From positions 1 to 64,000 of the forward strand of contig NZ_BAAAIV010000007.1 in NCBI RefSeq assembly GCF_039526245.1: DNA of 64,000 nucleotides, written 5' to 3'. The position numbers and the translations under genes were made by a program. Of the stretch, positions 34,203 through 41,767 are shown piece by piece (the first letter of the stretch is position 1; every line of letters begins with the position of its first letter). A model generated the notes under the pieces. It did no database searches. It worked only from the letters and a program-made list of their open reading frames with translations, and had not been told where the DNA came from. Source of the DNA: Arthrobacter_H rhombi (lineage in GTDB: Bacteria > Actinomycetota > Actinomycetes > Actinomycetales > Micrococcaceae).

Positions 34203-34241
34203 GGGTCCGAACCAGGACCCGGAAGCCAGGCAGTGCCTGGC
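34203..34241 (+). promoter_or_regulatory. Two adjacent palindromic elements before the XRE regulator gene
   Basis: GGGTCC/GGACCC around GAACCA (34203-34220) is followed after four bases by GCCAGGCA/TGCCTGGC around one G (34225-34241). The second is a near-perfect 17-bp palindrome. They lie between a possible TAGTGT -10 box (34151-34156) and the gene, so they may be operators or leader hairpins. The rest of the 260-bp stretch 34104-34363 shows nothing else clear. Confidence 0.55.
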
Positions 34242-34363
34242 ACAGGATCTGAAGGAGTAAGGCGATACACATGGTCAAGCAACCCGTATCCGTAAACGGC
34301 GTCGTCCGTTGGCGCGATGTGGGTCTGACAGAAGATGCCCGTCGCGAGCACAAGGAGCCTAAA

Positions 34364-34708
34364 ATGGTAGTACTCCGCCACGAGATCGGCGACGTCCTGC
34401 GGGACGTCCGGCAGCGTCAGGGCAGGACCCTGCGCGAGGTCTCGCATAATGCCCGCGTTTCCCTTGGCTACCTCTCCGAGGTGGAGCGTGGACAGAAGGA
34501 AGCTTCGTCCGAACTGCTCTCATCGATTTGTGGGGCGCTCGACGTCCCGCTCTCCCTGATGTTGCGCGAGGTCAGCGACCGCGTAGCCATAGCCGAAGGC
34601 GTCGACATCCCGGACACCGTCCCGTCGGACCTCACCAACCAGTTCTCCACAGTCCTCCCAGAGGACTGGACCGAGGGCCTACCCCAGGACCTCGCAGCGA
34701 CACACTAG
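34364..34708 (+). CDS. XRE-family regulator, ClgR type
   Basis: A 114-residue transcription factor with a Cro/C1-type helix-turn-helix (about residues 5-60): LRDVRQRQGRTLREVSHNARVSLGYLSEVERGQKEASSEL is typical of ClgR, the activator of clp protease and other stress genes in actinobacteria, whose place next to recA is conserved. The ATG at 34364 follows AAGGAG with 6 bases. An in-frame ATG at 34271 would add 31 residues; it follows GAAGGAG with 13 bases and cannot be excluded. I found no clear ClgR-type operator upstream. Confidence 0.85.
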   Translation: MVVLRHEIGDVLRDVRQRQGRTLREVSHNARVSLGYLSEVERGQKEASSELLSSICGALDVPLSLMLREVSDRVAIAEGVDIPDTVPSDLTNQFSTVLPEDWTEGLPQDLAATH

Positions 34709-34767
34709 CCTCCAGGTGGTGCGTTCCCCGGCGATCAGCCGGGGTTGCCCGCCGGGACGAAGCAGAC

Positions 34768-34799
34768 GACAGGGCAGCCGCATGTCCGGCTGCCCTGTC
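34768..34799. terminator. Bidirectional hairpin between the XRE and MarR genes
   Basis: GACAGGGCAGCCG and CGGCTGCCCTGTC form a perfect 13-bp stem with a 6-base loop, between two converging genes. A TCTC run follows on the plus strand. Confidence 0.8.
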
Positions 34800-34811
34800 T
34801 CATGTGGCGCC

Positions 34812-35291
34812 TCAGCCCCGATCGTTCAGGTACGAATGGTTCAGCTTGGCCAGCAACCCGGCCAAGGTCTCCAGTTCGGAATCCGGCCAATCGGCCAAAA
34901 GGTCGCGGAAGATGTGCTGCCGCGACTGCTGTGCAGTGGACAGTTGTCGCGCACCGGCTTCAGTCAGTGTGATGGATTGGGCCCTCCCGTCGGCTGGGTC
35001 GGCGACTTTCGTCAGCACACCGAGCTCCTCGAGCATCTTGACTTGCCGGCTGACCGAAGGCTTGCCGACACCGATCTCCGCCGCCAACTCGGTCAAGCGC
35101 AGTGTCCCGCGGCGTTGCAACGCGGCCAGCAGGCCGTAGGCGCCCGGTTCCATATCCGGGTGGACCTGCTTGGCCACCTTGTTGCCGTTGGCGCGTGCGC
35201 GCCGCCAGAGGAAGCTGAGTTGCTCCTCCATGTCATGGATCGCTTGGGTCCGTTGCGCGGCTTCGGAGGCTGCAGGGGCAGGTTCATTCAT
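34812..35291 (-). CDS. MarR-family transcriptional regulator
   Basis: A 159-residue winged-helix regulator. The core is YGLLAALQRRGTLRLTELAAEIGVGKPSVSRQVKMLEELG followed by the wing VADPADGRAQSITLTEAG, the classical MarR pattern with the DxR dyad. Such proteins usually repress a neighbouring gene and respond to small ligands. The only divergent neighbour is the DUF3046 gene, 49 bases away, so control of that gene or of itself is possible. The ligand is unknown. Confidence 0.88.
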   Translation of the reverse strand: MNEPAPAASEAAQRTQAIHDMEEQLSFLWRRARANGNKVAKQVHPDMEPGAYGLLAALQRRGTLRLTELAAEIGVGKPSVSRQVKMLEELGVLTKVADPADGRAQSITLTEAGARQLSTAQQSRQHIFRDLLADWPDSELETLAGLLAKLNHSYLNDRG

Positions 35292-35339
35292 GGCACCATC
35301 TTAGAGTCGGAAGGTCCGACACATGGAAGAATGGACGAT

Positions 35340-35561
35340 GTGAGACTCAGCGACTTCTGGCGGTTGATGGACGACGAATTCGGGGCCGGGTATTCACGCG
35401 TCCTGGCATCCGAACTGGTGTTGTCGGACCTGGGCGACAAAAGCGCCCAACAAGCACTGTCGTCCGGCACCGAACCCCGACGTGTCTGGTTGGCGATTTG
35501 CGAGAAGCAGGATGTGCCCGACGAACGCCGGCTGGGACGCGACGTTGCCCCGAAGAAATAG
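35340..35561 (+). CDS. DUF3046 family small protein
   Basis: A 73-residue protein of the DUF3046 family, found just before recA in many actinobacteria and of unknown function. The sequence begins VRLSDFWRLMDDEFG and contains the conserved EPRRVWLAICEKQDVPDERRLG ending. The family normally begins (M)RLSDFW, so the GTG at 35340 is preferred over the ATG at 35331. Confidence 0.82.
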   Translation: MRLSDFWRLMDDEFGAGYSRVLASELVLSDLGDKSAQQALSSGTEPRRVWLAICEKQDVPDERRLGRDVAPKK

Positions 35562-35586
35562 CCTTCGAAGACACACCAACGAAAGT

Positions 35587-35602
35587 TCGAATATGTGTTC
35601 GG
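35587..35602 (+). promoter_or_regulatory. SOS box (LexA site) of recA
   Basis: TCGAAT-ATGT-GTTCGG differs at two positions from the actinobacterial SOS consensus TCGAAC-N4-GTTCGA. It lies just upstream of a -10 box TAGGCT (35611-35616), covering the -35 region. The transcript would carry a 128-nt leader before recA. Confidence 0.8.
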
Positions 35603-35753
35603 AAGAGTTGTAGGCTGTAGCGAGAGACATTGCACGGTTTTGGCCCCGTTCTCCACAGGAATGCGGACCGGTGCCAAATTGTCCGGTGTGGCGCATACCG
35701 TGTGAAGCAGGACGACAACAGGCCTGAGGGCCGCAAGACAACCGAGGTGAATG

Positions 35754-36803
35754 ATGGCTGCAGCAATGGACCGCGAAAAGGCGCTCGAATCAGCGCTGGC
35801 GCAGATCGACAAGCAGTACGGCAAGGGATCTGTCATGCGTTTGGGGGACGAAACGCGCGCCAAGATCGAGGTCATCCCCACGGGATCGATTGCCATGGAC
35901 ATCGCCTTGGGGATTGGCGGGCTGCCGCGTGGCCGTGTCGTGGAAATCTATGGACCGGAGTCCTCCGGTAAGACCACCCTGGCGCTGCATGCCGTGGCCA
36001 ACGCACAGCGCAACGGCGGAATCGCTGCCTTTATTGACGCCGAGCACGCCCTTGACCCCGAATACGCACAGAAGCTGGGTGTCGATACCGATGCGCTCCT
36101 GGTCTCGCAGCCTGACACCGGTGAGCAGGCACTTGAGATCATGGACATGCTGATCGGATCGGGATCCCTGGACGTCATTGTCATCGACTCCGTGGCTGCC
36201 CTGGTGCCGCGCGCGGAAATCGAAGGCGAAATGGGCGACAGCCACGTGGGTCTGCAGGCCCGCCTGATGAGCCAGGCCCTGCGCAAGATCGCCGGGCGCT
36301 TGAGCCAGACCAAGACCACAGCCATCTTCATTAACCAGCTCCGCGAGAAGATCGGCGTCTTCTTCGGCAGCCCCGAAACCACCACAGGTGGCAAGGCACT
36401 GAAGTTCTACGCCTCGGTGCGCATCGATGTCCGTCGTATCGAGACGCTCAAGGAGGGGACGAACCCCGTCGGCAACCGTACCCGTGCCAAGATCGTCAAG
36501 AACAAGATGGCGCCGCCGTTCAAGCAGGCCGAATTCGACATCCTCTACGGTATCGGCATCTCCCGCGAGGGCGGCCTCATTGACATGGGCGTCGAGGAAG
36601 GCTTCGTGAAGAAGTCCGGTGCATGGTTCACCTATGACGGCGACCAGCTGGGCCAGGGCAAGGAAAATGCCCGCAAGTTCCTGCGCGACAACCCTGACCT
36701 GACGAATGAGTTGGAACGCCGGATCAAGGAAAAGCTGGGCATCGGCGCCCAGCCCGAGGAGCCGGGCGATCCGCAGCTGCGCGCCGTGGGCAACGACTCC
36801 TAG
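35754..36803 (+). CDS. recA: Recombinase RecA
   Basis: A 349-residue strand-exchange ATPase that also activates LexA self-cleavage. Walker A is GPESSGKT (67-74), Walker B VIVIDSVAAL, and the L2 region NQLREKIGVFFGSPETTTGG is complete. The acidic C-terminal tail is short. ATG codons at 35751 and 35754 both follow GAGGTG; the second gives better spacing. An SOS box lies upstream, and recX follows 27 bases downstream. Confidence 0.97.
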   Translation: MAAAMDREKALESALAQIDKQYGKGSVMRLGDETRAKIEVIPTGSIAMDIALGIGGLPRGRVVEIYGPESSGKTTLALHAVANAQRNGGIAAFIDAEHALDPEYAQKLGVDTDALLVSQPDTGEQALEIMDMLIGSGSLDVIVIDSVAALVPRAEIEGEMGDSHVGLQARLMSQALRKIAGRLSQTKTTAIFINQLREKIGVFFGSPETTTGGKALKFYASVRIDVRRIETLKEGTNPVGNRTRAKIVKNKMAPPFKQAEFDILYGIGISREGGLIDMGVEEGFVKKSGAWFTYDGDQLGQGKENARKFLRDNPDLTNELERRIKEKLGIGAQPEEPGDPQLRAVGNDS

Positions 36804-36830
36804 CCGCGGCCCACACTGCAGGGCTACGCG

Positions 36831-37487
36831 ATGGGCTCGATTCCCGGCGACTTCGGCGGCCTGACGGATCCTGACGGATCCGGTGGCTCGTTGTTTCCTC
36901 CTGATGCAGCGGATCCAGACCCGGCACCTGACGCACATCCAGCCGGGAATCCACTCGACGATGGCCAGGACCGGGGCCCTGCCGGCAAGAAGAAACGGAG
37001 TTNNNNNNNNNNNNNNNNNCCGGACGCCGTGGCGCGGGCCATCGTTCTGAGGCAGCTGACGGGATCCGCGAAGAGCCGGAAGCAACTGGCGGACAAGCTG
37101 GACGACCGCGATGTACCCCCCGAGGCGGCGCAGCGCGTCCTGGACCGCTTCGAGGAACTCCAACTGATCGACGACGCTGCCTTCGCGGATTCCTGGGTTC
37201 GAGGGCGGGCCCGCACGCGGGGTCTCTCCCGCAGTGCCCTGAAACGGGAGCTGCGTACCAAGGGCGTCGCTGACGAGTTGGCCTCTGAGGCCCTCGAACA
37301 GCTCAGTGACGCTGACGAGCTGGACATGGCTCGGGAACTCGTCGAAAAGAAGGTCAGGTCCATGCCGCCGAGCCTCGATCGCGACAAGGGTGTCCGTCGT
37401 CTCGTATCGATGCTGGGTCGGAAAGGCTACGGCCCAGGAGTCGCCTTCCGGGTGGTCAATGAGGTCTGGCCCGTCGAACACGGCTGA
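36831..37487 (+). CDS. recX: RecX regulatory protein (interrupted by a run of N)
   Basis: RecX inhibits RecA filament growth. The conserved part, about 155 residues from PDAVARAIVLRQL to the end, shows the three-helix repeats (RKQLADKLDDRDVP, LIDDAAFADSWVRGR, RDKGVRRLVSMLGRKGYG). The N-terminal 57 residues are Asp/Pro/Gly-rich and low in complexity. Between them 17 bases are N. The given gap length keeps the frame, but the true sequence and length are unknown, so the start ATG 36831 is provisional. It follows recA as usual. Confidence 0.85.
   Translation: MGSIPGDFGGLTDPDGSGGSLFPPDAADPDPAPDAHPAGNPLDDGQDRGPAGKKKRSXXXXXXPDAVARAIVLRQLTGSAKSRKQLADKLDDRDVPPEAAQRVLDRFEELQLIDDAAFADSWVRGRARTRGLSRSALKRELRTKGVADELASEALEQLSDADELDMARELVEKKVRSMPPSLDRDKGVRRLVSMLGRKGYGPGVAFRVVNEVWPVEHG
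37003..37019. other. Unresolved bases (17 N) inside recX
   Basis: A run of 17 N marks an assembly join or masked stretch. The flanks are GC-rich and hold a short direct repeat, GACGGATCC twice at about 36864-36881. Confidence 0.95.
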
Positions 37488-37525
37488 ACCCGCGCACCGA
37501 GTTCCGCCACGCCAAGCTGGTTCGG

Positions 37526-37531
37526 TACTCT
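37526..37531 (+). promoter_or_regulatory. -10 box (TACTCT) of miaB, leaderless type
   Basis: TACTCT is followed by AGGTGG and then the miaB GTG. The 6-base gap predicts a leaderless mRNA, although AGGTGG itself resembles a ribosome-binding site placed too close. Confidence 0.55.
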
Positions 37532-37537
37532 AGGTGG

Positions 37538-39079
37538 GTGAGTTTGACCATTCCCAGCACTGAATCCGCCCCGGCCACCGATACCTCCCAGCGCAGCTAC
37601 GAGGTCCGTACCTATGGCTGCCAGATGAACGTCCACGACTCGGAGCGCCTCGCTGGCTTGCTGGAGGAAGCCGGGATGGTTCCGCGGCAGGACACCGCCG
37701 CCGAGGGAGAAGCCGACGTCGTCGTTTTCAACACGTGTGCCGTGCGCGAGAATGCAGATAACAAGCTCTACGGCAACCTCGGGCGATTGGCCCACGTCAA
37801 GGAAAAGCACCCAGGCATGCAGATTGCCGTGGGAGGTTGCCTGGCGCAAAAGGATCGGGAGACCATCCTGCGCAAGGCCCCGTGGGTAGACGTCGTCTTC
37901 GGCACCCACAATGTCGGCTCACTGCCCACCCTGCTGGAGCGTGCCCGGCACAATAACGAGGCCCAGCTGGAAATCCTCGAGTCCCTCGATGTCTTTCCCT
38001 CAACGCTGCCGACCAAACGGGATTCCGTCTATTCGGGCTGGGTCTCGATCTCCGTGGGGTGCAACAACACCTGCACGTTCTGCATTGTCCCGTCGCTGCG
38101 TGGCAAGGAACGTGATCGGCGTCCGGGCGATATCCTCGCCGAGGTCCAGGCTCTCGTCGATGACGGCGCCATCGAAGTCACCCTGTTGGGCCAAAACGTG
38201 AACTCCTACGGCGTCGAATTCGGCGATCGGTTGGCCTTCGGAAAGTTGCTGCGCGCCTGCGGGCAGATCGAGGGCCTGGAACGTGTTCGCTTCACCAGCC
38301 CGCACCCTGCGGCCTTCACCGACGATGTCATCGATGCGATGGCCGAGACGCCGAACGTCATGCCGCAATTGCACATGCCGCTGCAATCAGGCTCTGACAA
38401 AGTACTCAAGGACATGCGTCGTTCCTATCGGTCCAAGAAGTTCCTCGGCATCCTCGACCGCGTCCGAGAACGCATGCCCGATGCCGCCATCACCACCGAC
38501 ATCATCGTGGGGTTCCCCGGGGAAACCGAAGAGGACTTCCAAGCGACCCTGGACGTCGTCGAGAAGTCCCGGTTCTCGAGCGCTTTTACGTTCCAGTACT
38601 CAAAACGCCCCGGCACCCCCGCTGCCGAACTTCCGGACCAGCTGCCCAAGGAAGTCGTCCAGGAACGCTACGAGCGCCTGACGGCTCTCCAGGACCGTAT
38701 CTGCGCCGAGGAGAACTCCCGGCAAATCGGGCGGCAGATTGAAGTCATGGTCACGGCACAGTCCGGTCGCAAGTCCGAGCAGACCCACCGGCTCTCTGGC
38801 CGATCACGCGACCAGCGTCTGGTGCACTTTTCCGTTCCCGAGGGAGCAGAACAGCCCCGACCTGGCGATTTGGTGACGGTGCGGGTCACCGGGGCGGCAG
38901 CCTTCCACCTCGTTGCGGACCCGGCGACGACTGGGGAGTACCAACTCCGACGTTCACGTGCCGGCGACGCCTGGGATCGCTCGCAGGCCGAGTCCTGTGG
39001 CGTTGGCAGCGGTTCCCCGTCCGCCGCCGGCGCCAAGGGAGTCTCCTTGGGCATGCCGGTGCTCCCACCACGTAAGTAG
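37538..39079 (+). CDS. miaB: tRNA-2-methylthio-N6-dimethylallyladenosine synthase MiaB
   Basis: A 513-residue radical-SAM methylthiotransferase acting on i6A37 of tRNA. The N-terminal cluster domain starts VRTYGCQMNVHDSER (Cys28). The radical-SAM motif is GCNNTCTFCIVP (Cys near 175, 179 and 182). A TRAM domain covers about 400-470. A tail of some 45 residues follows that is Ser/Gly-rich and probably disordered. miaA, which makes its substrate, follows 6 bases downstream, so the two modifications are encoded together. Confidence 0.94.
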   Translation: MSLTIPSTESAPATDTSQRSYEVRTYGCQMNVHDSERLAGLLEEAGMVPRQDTAAEGEADVVVFNTCAVRENADNKLYGNLGRLAHVKEKHPGMQIAVGGCLAQKDRETILRKAPWVDVVFGTHNVGSLPTLLERARHNNEAQLEILESLDVFPSTLPTKRDSVYSGWVSISVGCNNTCTFCIVPSLRGKERDRRPGDILAEVQALVDDGAIEVTLLGQNVNSYGVEFGDRLAFGKLLRACGQIEGLERVRFTSPHPAAFTDDVIDAMAETPNVMPQLHMPLQSGSDKVLKDMRRSYRSKKFLGILDRVRERMPDAAITTDIIVGFPGETEEDFQATLDVVEKSRFSSAFTFQYSKRPGTPAAELPDQLPKEVVQERYERLTALQDRICAEENSRQIGRQIEVMVTAQSGRKSEQTHRLSGRSRDQRLVHFSVPEGAEQPRPGDLVTVRVTGAAAFHLVADPATTGEYQLRRSRAGDAWDRSQAESCGVGSGSPSAAGAKGVSLGMPVLPPRK

Positions 39080-39085
39080 ATTCTG

Positions 39086-40000
39086 GTGAGGCCACTCATT
39101 GCTGTCGTCGGACCGACGGGAACCGGAAAATCGGACACAGCGATTCAGCTGGCCCAGCACTTCGACGGTGAAATCGTCAATGCCGATGCCTTGCAGTTCT
39201 ATCGCGGAATGGATATCGGTACCGCCAAACTCGGGGTACATGAACGCGGGGGTATCCGCCACCACCTCCTCGACATCATGGATATCGGGGAAGAAGCCAG
39301 CGTGGCGACATTCCAACACCAAGCGCGTGAGGCAATCTCCGGAATCCAGGAACGAGGGCGCCTGCCCATCCTGGTTGGCGGCTCCGGTCTCTACGTTCGT
39401 GCGGCTGTCGATGAACTCGAGTTCCCGCCCACCGATCCTCCGACCCGGCGGCGGCTGGAAGCGGAGGCGGGGGAGCACGGGACGGCGGGGCTGCAGGAGA
39501 GGCTGGCTGCCGTGGACCCGGTGTCAGCCGCACGTGGTCTGGACGTGAGGCGGCTGATACGCGCAGTGGAGGTCTACGAGATCACCGGGCGTCCCTTCAG
39601 CTCCTACATGCCCCAACGGAACTATGTGCAACCAACTCTCCAGATCGGTCTGGACCTGGAACGTCCACTTCTGCACGAACGCCTCGAACGCCGGGTCGAG
39701 AGGATGTACGCGGCGGGTCTCCTCGAGGAAGTCCGTGAACTGGCCGTGCGCGGTCTGCGCGAAACCAAGACCGCCGCGCGCGCCATCGGATATTCACAGT
39801 TCCTTGAGGTGATCGACGGCATCAGTACCGTCGAGCAGGCCATCGAATCCACGGTCGTCGCCACCCGCCGCTTTGCACGTCGGCAAATCACGTGGTTCCG
39901 CGCTGACCCCAGGGTCGCCTGGTTCGATCCCTCCGTTCCCGGGGCGGCTGATGCGATCGGCGCCCAGGTTCGTGAATTCGAGTCTGCCGCGGACACGTAG
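39086..40000 (+). CDS. miaA: tRNA dimethylallyltransferase MiaA
   Basis: A 304-residue enzyme that adds a dimethylallyl group to A37 of tRNAs reading UNN codons. The P-loop is GPTGTGKS (9-16), followed by NADALQFYRGMDIGTAK with the catalytic Asp and DPVSAARGLDVRRLIRAVEVYEITG. The GTG lies 6 bases after the miaB stop. Its own stop TAG forms part of the dapF -10 box. Confidence 0.95.
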   Translation: MRPLIAVVGPTGTGKSDTAIQLAQHFDGEIVNADALQFYRGMDIGTAKLGVHERGGIRHHLLDIMDIGEEASVATFQHQAREAISGIQERGRLPILVGGSGLYVRAAVDELEFPPTDPPTRRRLEAEAGEHGTAGLQERLAAVDPVSAARGLDVRRLIRAVEVYEITGRPFSSYMPQRNYVQPTLQIGLDLERPLLHERLERRVERMYAAGLLEEVRELAVRGLRETKTAARAIGYSQFLEVIDGISTVEQAIESTVVATRRFARRQITWFRADPRVAWFDPSVPGAADAIGAQVREFESAADT

Positions 40001-40003
40001 GCT
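39998..40003 (+). promoter_or_regulatory. -10 box (TAGGCT) of dapF, leaderless type
   Basis: TAGGCT overlaps the miaA stop and is followed by AGAGAC and the dapF ATG, a 6-base gap. Confidence 0.6.
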
Positions 40004-40009
40004 AGAGAC

Positions 40010-40951
40010 ATGAGCACTACTGGGCCCGAACAGCAAGCCGACCGACTCCGCGAACTCTCCGGATTGGCCTTCACGAAAGGCCATGGGACCGGCAACGACT
40101 TCATCTTGGTTGCGGACCCGGACAATACCCGCGATGTCTTGCCCGAACAGGTTGCCGCCGTCTGCGATCGGCACTTGGGCATCGGCGCGGATGGCTTCAT
40201 ACGAGCCATCAAATCCGAGACAGTGGCGGAAGGGCGTGCCCTGCTGGGGGAGAACCCTGCCGCGGAATGGTTCATGGACTACCGCAATGGCGACGGATCT
40301 GTCTCGGAAATGTGCGGAAATGGGGTTCGGGTATTCGTCCACTTCCTGATCAGTCGAGGATTCGTCACCCTGGATGACGGTGCGGCGCTCACCATCGGGA
40401 CGCGCGCCGGCGTCAAGGTGATCACCCGTTCTGCAGTCGGCTATGCAGTGGACATGGGGCCGTGGGAATTCATCTTCCCGGATCGGGCCATCGAACGTGC
40501 TCTGGATTCGATCGTGGACGCTGGAATGGCGGTGCCCCGCCCGGCGCTGAGCGTGAGCATGGGCAACCCGCATACCGTCGTCGCGTTGTCCGAAGCATCC
40601 GAACTCGACGAGTTGGACCTGCACCATGCGCCCTTGGTGGAACCCGTTCCGCCACACGGTACCAACGTCGAATTCGTCCTTCCGTCTGATCCGCTGGTCA
40701 GCGCCGGTGTCGGGACGATTCGGATGCGCGTCCACGAGCGCGGAGTAGGAGAAACCCGCTCGTGTGGCACAGGGGCCTGTGCGGCGGTCGTGGCGACACG
40801 ACATTGGGCCGGTGACACCGTTGCGGAGCGGTGGGACGTGCATGTGCCGGGTGGAACAGTGTCGGTGGTATTCGTCAACGGGCCCGATGGCAGGGAACAC
40901 GTGGTTCTGGATGGTCCAGCGGTATTGGTTTCCGAGGGCTCCCTGAGCTAG
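40010..40951 (+). CDS. dapF: Diaminopimelate epimerase
   Basis: A 313-residue cofactor-free epimerase that makes meso-diaminopimelate for peptidoglycan and lysine. The two catalytic cysteines lie in EMCGNGVR (near residue 102) and SCGTGAC (near residue 252). KGHGTGNDFI starts the fold. The gene converges on the RsmC-type gene; the last four bases of the two genes overlap. Confidence 0.95.
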   Translation: MSTTGPEQQADRLRELSGLAFTKGHGTGNDFILVADPDNTRDVLPEQVAAVCDRHLGIGADGFIRAIKSETVAEGRALLGENPAAEWFMDYRNGDGSVSEMCGNGVRVFVHFLISRGFVTLDDGAALTIGTRAGVKVITRSAVGYAVDMGPWEFIFPDRAIERALDSIVDAGMAVPRPALSVSMGNPHTVVALSEASELDELDLHHAPLVEPVPPHGTNVEFVLPSDPLVSAGVGTIRMRVHERGVGETRSCGTGACAAVVATRHWAGDTVAERWDVHVPGGTVSVVFVNGPDGREHVVLDGPAVLVSEGSLS

Positions 40952-41580
40952 CTTCCGGCTGCCTCGTCCACTACAGGGCGGTCCACACGCAGGATGCGGA
41001 ATGATTTGGCCGTCGAATGCCGGGTCACGGAGAATCCTGCAGGTAGCTCACGCTTGAGCCAGGACTGCAGGGAGTCGGATCCGAGATTCTTCTGCACGAC
41101 GAGCCACGCAGTTCCCCCCGGGGCCAGTCGCGGAATCCACTGCAAGAGGATCTGGTGCAGGACCTCCTTGCCGACACGGATCGGGGGGTTTGACCAGATG
41201 GTCTGGAAACGGACACCCTCATCGACCGCATCGGGCGTCGTGGCCACGACGTTTTGCAGGGAAAGTGCGTTGGCGTTCTCTCGGGTCAGCTCGAGGCTGC
41301 GTTCGTTCACGTCGATCGCGTGAACCGTTGCATCGGGCGACGCCAGGGCCATGCTCAAGGCAATCGGCCCCCATCCGCATCCGATATCCAGCAGATCTCC
41401 GCTTGAGGGTGGGGCTGGGACTTCGTTCAGGAGTACTGCTGTACCCTTGTCGATCCCTTCGGGGCTGAAGATGCCGCCGGCCGTGCTGACCATACGTTCT
41501 TCGCCAGCAAGCGTCACCCGAATGTGTTTACGGGTGAACGGCGTGGACGGTTGTGCGCTGAAATAGTGGTCCGAACCCAT
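40948..41580 (-). CDS. RsmC/RlmG-type 16S/23S rRNA guanine-N2 methyltransferase-like protein
   Basis: A 210-residue class I methyltransferase of the 'MTS' group. Motif I is LLDIGCGWGPIALSMA, and the substrate-base motif is WSNPPIRVG, which in this group marks N2-guanine methylation of rRNA. The start ATG 41580 lies 7 bases after TAATCT on the minus strand. The open frame extends 22 codons further, but those lack family character. The target base is not predictable here. Confidence 0.85.
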   Translation of the reverse strand: MGSDHYFSAQPSTPFTRKHIRVTLAGEERMVSTAGGIFSPEGIDKGTAVLLNEVPAPPSSGDLLDIGCGWGPIALSMALASPDATVHAIDVNERSLELTRENANALSLQNVVATTPDAVDEGVRFQTIWSNPPIRVGKEVLHQILLQWIPRLAPGGTAWLVVQKNLGSDSLQSWLKRELPAGFSVTRHSTAKSFRILRVDRPVVDEAAGS

Positions 41581-41587
41581 GAATGGA

Positions 41588-41593
41588 AGATTA
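41588..41593 (-). promoter_or_regulatory. -10 box (TAATCT) of the RsmC-type gene, leaderless type
   Basis: On the minus strand TAATCT is followed by TCCATTC and the ATG at 41580, a 7-base gap and no ribosome-binding site. Confidence 0.6.
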
Positions 41594-41736
41594 ACCGGGT
41601 AGGGGACTCCAAAGCGAATCACGCACTCCCGGCGGCCTCCTGACAAGTGATACGCTTATCCCAATCACTTTGTTCGTCGATGTGCGTCGTGTTTTCGGCC
41701 GCTGGAGGAAAGCCTCGACGTGTCGGTGGGGCGGAC

Positions 41737-41742
41737 TAGAAT
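41737..41742 (+). promoter_or_regulatory. Putative -10 box (TAGAAT) of hflX
   Basis: TAGAAT predicts a start near 41749 and a short leader carrying AAAGGGG before the hflX ATG at 41768. Confidence 0.5.
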
Positions 41743-41767
41743 TGATGGAAGACCTTCAAAGGGGAAC

